Shown piece by piece: positions 58,554 to 64,000 of a stretch of 64,000 nucleotides of DNA (the first letter of the stretch is position 1; each line of letters begins with the position of its first letter). The stretch lies in NCBI GenBank assembly GCA_963693085.1, contig OY856409.1:295778058-295842057 (forward strand), read 5' to 3'. Under the pieces are notes generated by a model. The model ran no database searches. It was not told the origin of the DNA and saw only the letters and a program-made list of their open reading frames with translations. The position numbers and the translations under genes were made by a program. Source of the stretch: Alisma plantago-aquatica. Its lineage: Eukaryota; Streptophyta; Magnoliopsida; Alismatales; Alismataceae.

Positions 58554-59325
58554 TTGTTAAAACAACATTTGTATATATGTCTTTTTTCCTTTACCCCCTC
58601 CATCTAAAATAATACCTTTTCTGTAAGATGTGGTTGTGATGCAGGCCCTAAAAGACAATAACTATGGTAATGATCCTCTGCTAACTGCAGCTCTGTACTT
58701 GGAGATTAATTAAAGGTTGACTGCCCAGGGCTCCCATGGGACACATCCATTCCTAATATAATAGTTGGCACTTTGGAGATCTTTGGCATGGATGGAGGAT
58801 TCTCAGATGTGGTGAACTTCTCTGCGCAATTCAGGATCTCATTTGCTGTGGAAACATGAAGGGCGTTGTAAGTAAAATCTTTTAATGTATTTCGTTTAAA
58901 TTAGTTAAACGAAATACATAAATTTTTTTACTGACAACGCACTTAATGTTTCCACAACGAATGAGATCCTCAATAAGCCTACAGAGAAGTTCACCACAAC
59001 TGAGCATCTTCCATCCATGCCAAAGATCTCCTAAGAGCCAACTATTATATTAGGAATGGATGTGTCCCATGGGAGCCCTGGGCAGTCGGACAAGACATCA
59101 ATATAGAGGTTGTCAGCTCTCGAGATTGGCCTTTAATTAATCTCCAAGTACATAGCTGCAGTTAGCAGAGGATCATTACCATAGTTATTGGCTTTTAGGG
59201 CCTGCATCACAACCACATGTTAAAGAAAGGGTATTATTTTAGATGGAGGGGGTAAAGGAAAAAAGACAAATATACAAATGTTGTTTTAACAATAAAGGGA
59301 ACAAGGAGGAACCCACATTACTAAG
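58521..59325. repeat. Long inverted repeat (805 bp) around a Stowaway-like element
   Basis: The left arm (58521 to about 58898) and right arm (about 58905 to 59325) are near-perfect reverse complements around a spacer of about 7 bases. The right arm has about 40 extra bases near 59090-59130. Inside, 58594-59252 has Stowaway-like ends CCCCCTCCATCTAAAATAAT and its complement, flanked by TA. The symmetry continues about 70 bases beyond each TA, so the duplication is larger than the MITE. A transcript would fold into a long hairpin. Confidence 0.85.
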
Positions 59326-59599
59326 ACAAATATACAAATATTGTTTTAACAAATGTTGTTTTCAAAGACTCCTTTTGTTGAATGCATGTCTAAAGCTTTC
59401 CATGGGCATGACAGACATTCTATTGATGCTAAGTGTGCACAAAGATGGTATGCTACTAACTTATAATGATACATATAATACAAGTGAACCAGAAGTTACC
59501 ATCATTATTTCTTCCCATGCTTTAGTACTTCTATGCCCATCATTTGATTTTTAAAGATACCAAACTTATTTACATATCATTTCAGTTTCCATTGGAGAC

Positions 59600-60520
59600 T
59601 AGAACTTTGTAATTCTACTATGTCCGCCAATCAAAATTTCTGGTCCTCTTCCTTTTCACTTCCTACTTCTATCTGTGATGAAGTGGAAATAACTATTATA
59701 AATTTCTTGTGGGGATAGTGTGAAGGCAAGAATGATATCCATCTTATTAAGTGGGATGATGTAACCAAGGTAAAGGATGAAGGCGGTATGTCTATAAAAA
59801 AAGTCAAAGACGTTTGTAAGGTTGCTATGATCTTAAATATCTGGATAGTAGCTTCAAAGAAAGGTAGTCTATGGATCAAATGGATCCATGAGAAATACCT
59901 TCTTAAGGATTCTATCTAAAATATTGATATCTATGGTCAACTTTCTTGGTATTTAATTCATATGATCATACATCTTGATGATTTTCAAGCTCTCATTATC
60001 TACAATATTGAGAATGGGGAGAATACTTGGCTATGTCTTGATCCCTAGACTCCCCATAACAAATTGGTTAGGATGGTATAGGTAGAAAAGAGATTATCAG
60101 ATTGGTCTGTCAATGTCTAGAAAGGTCAGTTCCATTGTGACTGGGACTTAGTGGAACTTCTCATCTTCCAAGTTGCATAATGCTTTGATCAATTTTCTTA
60201 ATGGTGTTTTGAACCATGTTGGCGGAGAGGATGGAATTTGGATTTGTAATGAACTTAAAGTTAATCTGAGACTGATTTGGACTAGTATCAGGAAAAGAGG
60301 ATTTGATGATCCTATCTTCTCTTGGGTTTGGAAATTTAATGGTCCTAAGAGTTTTCATATTACTGCTTAGAAGTTTGGGCATGACATATTGCCTACTACT
60401 GATTATGCAAGGAGAAGAGGAATATCTACTCCTTCTTACTATTTTCTTCATAATCGTGATGCTGAAAATGATCACCTCAAGCTTCTGTATCAACAAGATC
60501 ACCTCTGGTAGAATTCACCA
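59600..60520 (+). pseudogene. LINE ORF2 C-terminal relic
   Basis: The + strand reads INFLWG near 59695, then KNDIHLIKWDDVTKVKDEGG, VAMILNIWIVASKKGSLWIK and WIHEKYLL, the usual thumb and post-RT region of plant L1 ORF2. From 60240 the frame 60173-60370 and its continuation resemble the zf-RVT tail (FSWVWKFNGPKSFHI, HDILPTTDYARRRGI). Stops at several places show decay. It differs from the LINE at 52266-55745 in strand and sequence. Confidence 0.75.
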
Positions 60521-60844
60521 CCTAGGGTTCGACACACAAAGACTACTCCATCAAGAATTAGTAAGATAACAAACTATAGGCCAATAGTGTTCCAATATGT
60601 TAAGATCTCATTTAACATGATAAATGAGAACTATACATTAAAATATTGGGAATTTAACTTGATTATAATAAGGAATAAAAATGACCTCAAACCAAATTTT
60701 GTTATTGAAGTAAAATATTATCCATACATTGCGTGCTCAACGTTGATATAAATAAAGAGTACATATGGTTCAAAAATTTGAGATTGATGACAAACAACAT
60801 ATCATCCTAGAAACTCTTAAGATCTATAATGTCTCCATATTCCT

Positions 60845-61050
60845 TCAAATGGTGTGGTGCTCTTCATCAATGCCAGGCCTCATACGGTTAGGTACTTGAA
60901 TATTCTTCTCCTAAAAATGACAAATCATTATATTAATAGAATTTAACGTTTATACATAAATCATAGTACAACAAACAACTTACCCTTATATTTTGGTTTT
61001 GGTCTACTCCAAGGTGCATTGTCCCTCGAAATCCATCATTAAAAGTAATT
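60845..61050 (-). CDS. Two possible exons of an unrecognised minus-strand gene
   Basis: Exon 61050-60984 follows a minus-strand acceptor (CTATCAATAG-like context GATAGGGTAG) and ends at donor GTAAGT; it encodes ITFNDGFRGTMHLGVDQNQ and two more residues. Exon 60910-60845 follows CATTTTTAG and encodes EKNIQVPNRMRPGIDEEHHT plus one residue before TGA. The splice phases agree. It may be the 3' end of the transposase-like gene at 63160-64000 or of a captured gene. I do not recognise the protein. The exons are predicted by eye only. Confidence 0.35.
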
Positions 61051-63159
61051 CTACCCTATCAATATAAATACAAAAAGGAATCAAAGTGAGTGCGAAGTAG
61101 ATATAAATGTAAGTGCACCAACATAGCAGCAACATGCACCCGTAAACTAAAATTATGATAGGAAACTAAAACATAAGCTCAACAACTACCAAAAGCCTCA
61201 TCCATCAACCACTTCTCATCTTAGAAGGAATCAACAGGCTAGCAAACTTAGGTGCTCACCGAACAACTACCTCAGCAGGCTACCAGACCACACAACCAGA
61301 CTCAACCATCTCTATACAAGTGAGAGGGGAGCATAGATGATCAACCAACACATCACCCACCATCAAAGGACTCGACCAACACAGTAGAGCCAACAACTCA
61401 GGCACAAAATAGCAGAACAAGCCGACCAACATATACTGCAGATCATCAACACTTTGAAAGAATCACAATGGCAGCACCTACCCTGCCCCAGCCGTCAACA
61501 ACCAACAGCACTCAAGACTACACAACACAAAGCAAAGAGAGCACAACCACCAACGCCAGGCAGCCAGAAACCAAAGGAACAAAAGAAACAAGAACCAACT
61601 ATAGATCCCTGCCATTCCAGCCCAGATCTGAACCAGCAACAAACAACTAGGAAAGAGATCAACAGCAGCTTCAAGACAGCATAAAACAGAACAGCACCAG
61701 CCATCGTAAGAAAAAATAAAACCAACCAAGTTACTGATGAAGGACTCAAGTCTCAACAAATAAATGAGAGTTATCCTTCTTATTTGTATAGCATTACTGA
61801 AATAGATGCCTTCACCCATGTCTTAACTAAGAAGCTTAAGGTGTACAGCAGAAGGGTTTTCTTAACCATGACAACATGCCATGTTAGGGTTTTGTATCTT
61901 ATCTTTTGTTGCTTAGATCATAACATGTACTTATGTTTATACATTTGGTTTTTGTCAGTTATAATGAAAGTTTGGGTATTAGATAGAAACATAATAGAAA
62001 CAAATGGCAAAGATCAAACATTCATACCAACATTTGAAGGATCGTCTTGTAAGCAATGATCATTCCAACTCAGATATTTTCTTAATAACTATAAATCTGA
62101 AAGGGTCCCCTTGTATCAAGTGAACAATACTTTCAATGTAGTGACAGAAATACAAGAATTGTGTAGTGACAACAATTGATGTAGTGACAGAAATACATAG
62201 GAAACGTGCTATCATATGAGAAAGAACGATAGGTTGGATATAAGTTTTTTTTCAAGCACAGATTATGCTGGTGTAGAGTGTGTTATTGATTGATTACAGG
62301 CAGAACTCACCTTGCAACAAATCTGCTTACATATTGAAGAGAAAAAAAATGTGGGGACCAAGTCCAATGTTGAAACTGAAGATAGGGAAACACCCATACT
62401 ACCATAGATTTGAAGACTAATGGATAATAACATTACTGCTTACTGGGTTGTTTTCCTTGATCAGCTGCTATATAACAATTCCTATGCACCACAATAATTA
62501 TAATGTTATGTTTTTTGCATGTAATCCTCTATTTTATAGGAGGATAAAACATCATTAAAATGATATTCATTGTCCAAAAAATAAAGAGAAACTGGCTTTT
62601 GATTTTAAATGTAGTACCAATTAAATAATGAGCAAACCTTCTGGTGTCTAAAAAGCCAGTAGTAAATATTTTTACTGGACTCATGCAGATAAATTCTTTT
62701 TAAAACTCCATGACAAGCTTGGCATGTTAAAAACATATGAACCCTACATAAGCTTGAGAGAGAACAAGGACTGCTTTTTTTTCTTCTTTCCATCTCCTAA
62801 TTTTTGGATAGCAGTATGACCATCTTGTATGAAAAGGATGCTTATATGCTTTTGTTAAATTCGTCCAAAGATTCAAGTCAACCTATGTATGTGAAGCACT
62901 TGAGAATATTGACTAGTGATTTTTAGGAAGACAAAAATGTCAATCTATCAATAGATAATGTCAGTTTCTATATCGTCAGATGTATAACAACATACTGTAA
63001 TCTTAAACTCTGGATGTCTTGTGACAAATTCAAATATGTCACAGGATGATCTTGTTGATGTATTTCAGTTTGCAAGTCTATTCAGGTGGGCTTTTGTCGT
63101 AAACTTGTCTATTGAGTGGTATAACAACATACTGTAATCTTAAACCTGAATAGACAAGA
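61051..63159. other. AT-rich stretch without a recognised gene
   Basis: 61440-61700 is A/C-rich and gives low-complexity frames on both strands. TGTAGTGACA occurs three times near 62138-62185. I see no convincing exon. It may be intron of the flanking minus-strand gene. Confidence 0.4.
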
Positions 63160-63190
63160 TTATTCAGGTGGGCTTTTGTCGTAAACTTTT
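62983..63190. repeat. Local duplication at the 3' end of the transposase-like gene
   Basis: ATAACAACATACTGTAATC occurs near 62984 and 63120. CAGGTGGGCTTTTGTCGTAA occurs near 63083 and 63166. The two repeats give the last coding exon two alternative endings, both stopping soon after the codons for PPE. Confidence 0.75.
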
Positions 63191-64000
63191 TCCAAAATTT
63201 TGTTAAGAGGCACAACAGGTTGATCTTCACTGACCTACACATGATAGATAACATAATAATTGTCCATGTTATATGTTCAACTCCTACTAAGAAAGACAAG
63301 TGTCCATTATTAATACCATTTCTGCCCGATAACAACTCCATGGCTTTGATCCTGTGGTATGATCCATCACTTTTTTTGCTCTGTTTGCCTTGTTGATCTC
63401 GAAAATTTTCTAAAACATAAGAAACATATAATTAGAAAAAGTAGATAGGTATACATGCAAGTTATATGAAACCATTGTACCTTAGACTTCTCAGTTCCCC
63501 ATTCTTTAACAAGATTTTTAAACTGGTCCATATCTATGGAAGCATTTTTCTTAACTTTCTTCATCATCAATTCTGGTTCAATCTTGTACTTTTCATATTT
63601 ATCTTTCTTTACACGTGCCCTCCACACTGATATCCCTTTGCTAATGTGTTCATCAATGTGATTCCATGCATTAGGGTGACTGCCTAAATCAAAGTATTTC
63701 TACAAAAACATAGAAAATATTACTTTAGATATAACAATCATACAATTTGTTGGTCTTTTTATGAAAAAGATTACCTCAATAAATGATTTTCTATTTGCAA
63801 AAGCTTGTTCTGTTTGTTCGTTCCACTTCAAGTCTAGATGCCATATGTGTGGTTTCCTTGCTAGCATATGACAATAACGATTCAATTTGGCACCATTCTC
63901 CCCAATAGCATTTCCTTCATAATCCCATTGGACCTTGTGACGTGGCTGCCCTTGCTTAGGAAGTAGGCTTTGCTCACTTGCAGGCCCACATCCATACTTC
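63160..64000 (-). CDS. Transposase-like gene (plant Ptta/En/Spm type), 5'-partial, four predicted exons
   Basis: On the minus strand four exons join in phase 0. Exon 64000-63775 encodes GENGAKLNRYCHMLARK and LKWNEQTEQAFANRKSFIE, ending at donor GTAATC. Exon 63699-63481 encodes KYFDLGSHPNAWNHIDEHI and VWRARVKKDKYEKYK, then a DQFKNLVKEWGTEKSK block, ending at GTACAA. Exon 63409-63317 encodes INKANRAKKVMDHTTGSKPW, ending at GTATTA. Exon 63234-63160 encodes EDQPVVPLNKILEKVYDKSP and ends in TAA. The WR-K pattern, the QF-LV-W block, and N-ANR followed by H-TGSK are hallmarks I associate with the plant Transposase_24 (TNPA-like) family of CACTA elements, which bind element ends. The 5' part lies outside the window. 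No stop interrupts the exons, so it may be fairly young. Confidence 0.65.

Noticed and set aside
61454..61819. Overlapping frames on both strands
   Set aside because: A/C-rich low-complexity sequence; no motif.

Overview
This window looks like intergenic nuclear DNA of a flowering plant with a repeat-rich genome. It is AT-rich. It carries several plant-type LTR retrotransposons primed by initiator-Met tRNA (the TGGTATCAGAGC primer site is visible three times on the + strand), L1-type LINE relics, Tourist-like, Stowaway-like and hAT-like MITEs, and CACTA-type transposon parts. I recognise no ordinary host gene with confidence. The species cannot be named; the MITE mix would suit a monocot, but that is weak. 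Almost all long open frames are chance frames inside repeats.

Layout. 1-3897: the 5' end of a minus-strand LTR retrotransposon (element B) that leaves the window on the left. 3898-13590: a large-LTR Ty3-like element (A), with a 5' LTR fragment, primer site, a decayed reverse transcriptase/RNase H relic, a nested solo LTR of B (6779-8977) and a full 4.6 kb 3' LTR. 13591-19560: lower-copy DNA with two SINE-like relics and an inverted pair of Tourist-like MITEs.

19560-49195: a tandem satellite array split by a nest of insertions, each dated by exact target-site duplications. A copia/SIRE-like element E (21188-45365, TSD ATTGA) sits in the array. A giant-LTR Ty3-like non-autonomous element C (27002-44110, TSD CACTT) sits in the 3' LTR of E. 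A solo LTR D (35433-40281, TSD TTGAT) sits in the 3' LTR of C. A hAT-type MITE (45456-46009, TSD TTTGACAC) is a separate insertion in the array.

49381-51774: a fold-back, hAT-like element with a second hAT MITE inside (50967-51695, TSD CACCTTAC). 52266-55745: a 5'-truncated LINE on the minus strand with a 14-bp TSD. 55917 to the window end: probably a CACTA element, with its left terminus at 55917 and a spliced transposase-like gene on the minus strand at 63160-64000. It has been invaded by another LINE and by a long inverted repeat.

The most striking pattern is that LTR families B, C/D and E each carry their own array of short, CpG-containing palindromes or hairpins. Each array has a different sequence but a comparable layout, and in E, and apparently in B, the motif also occurs in the internal region. 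The C/D arrays lie downstream of a likely TATA box, inside the predicted transcript leader.
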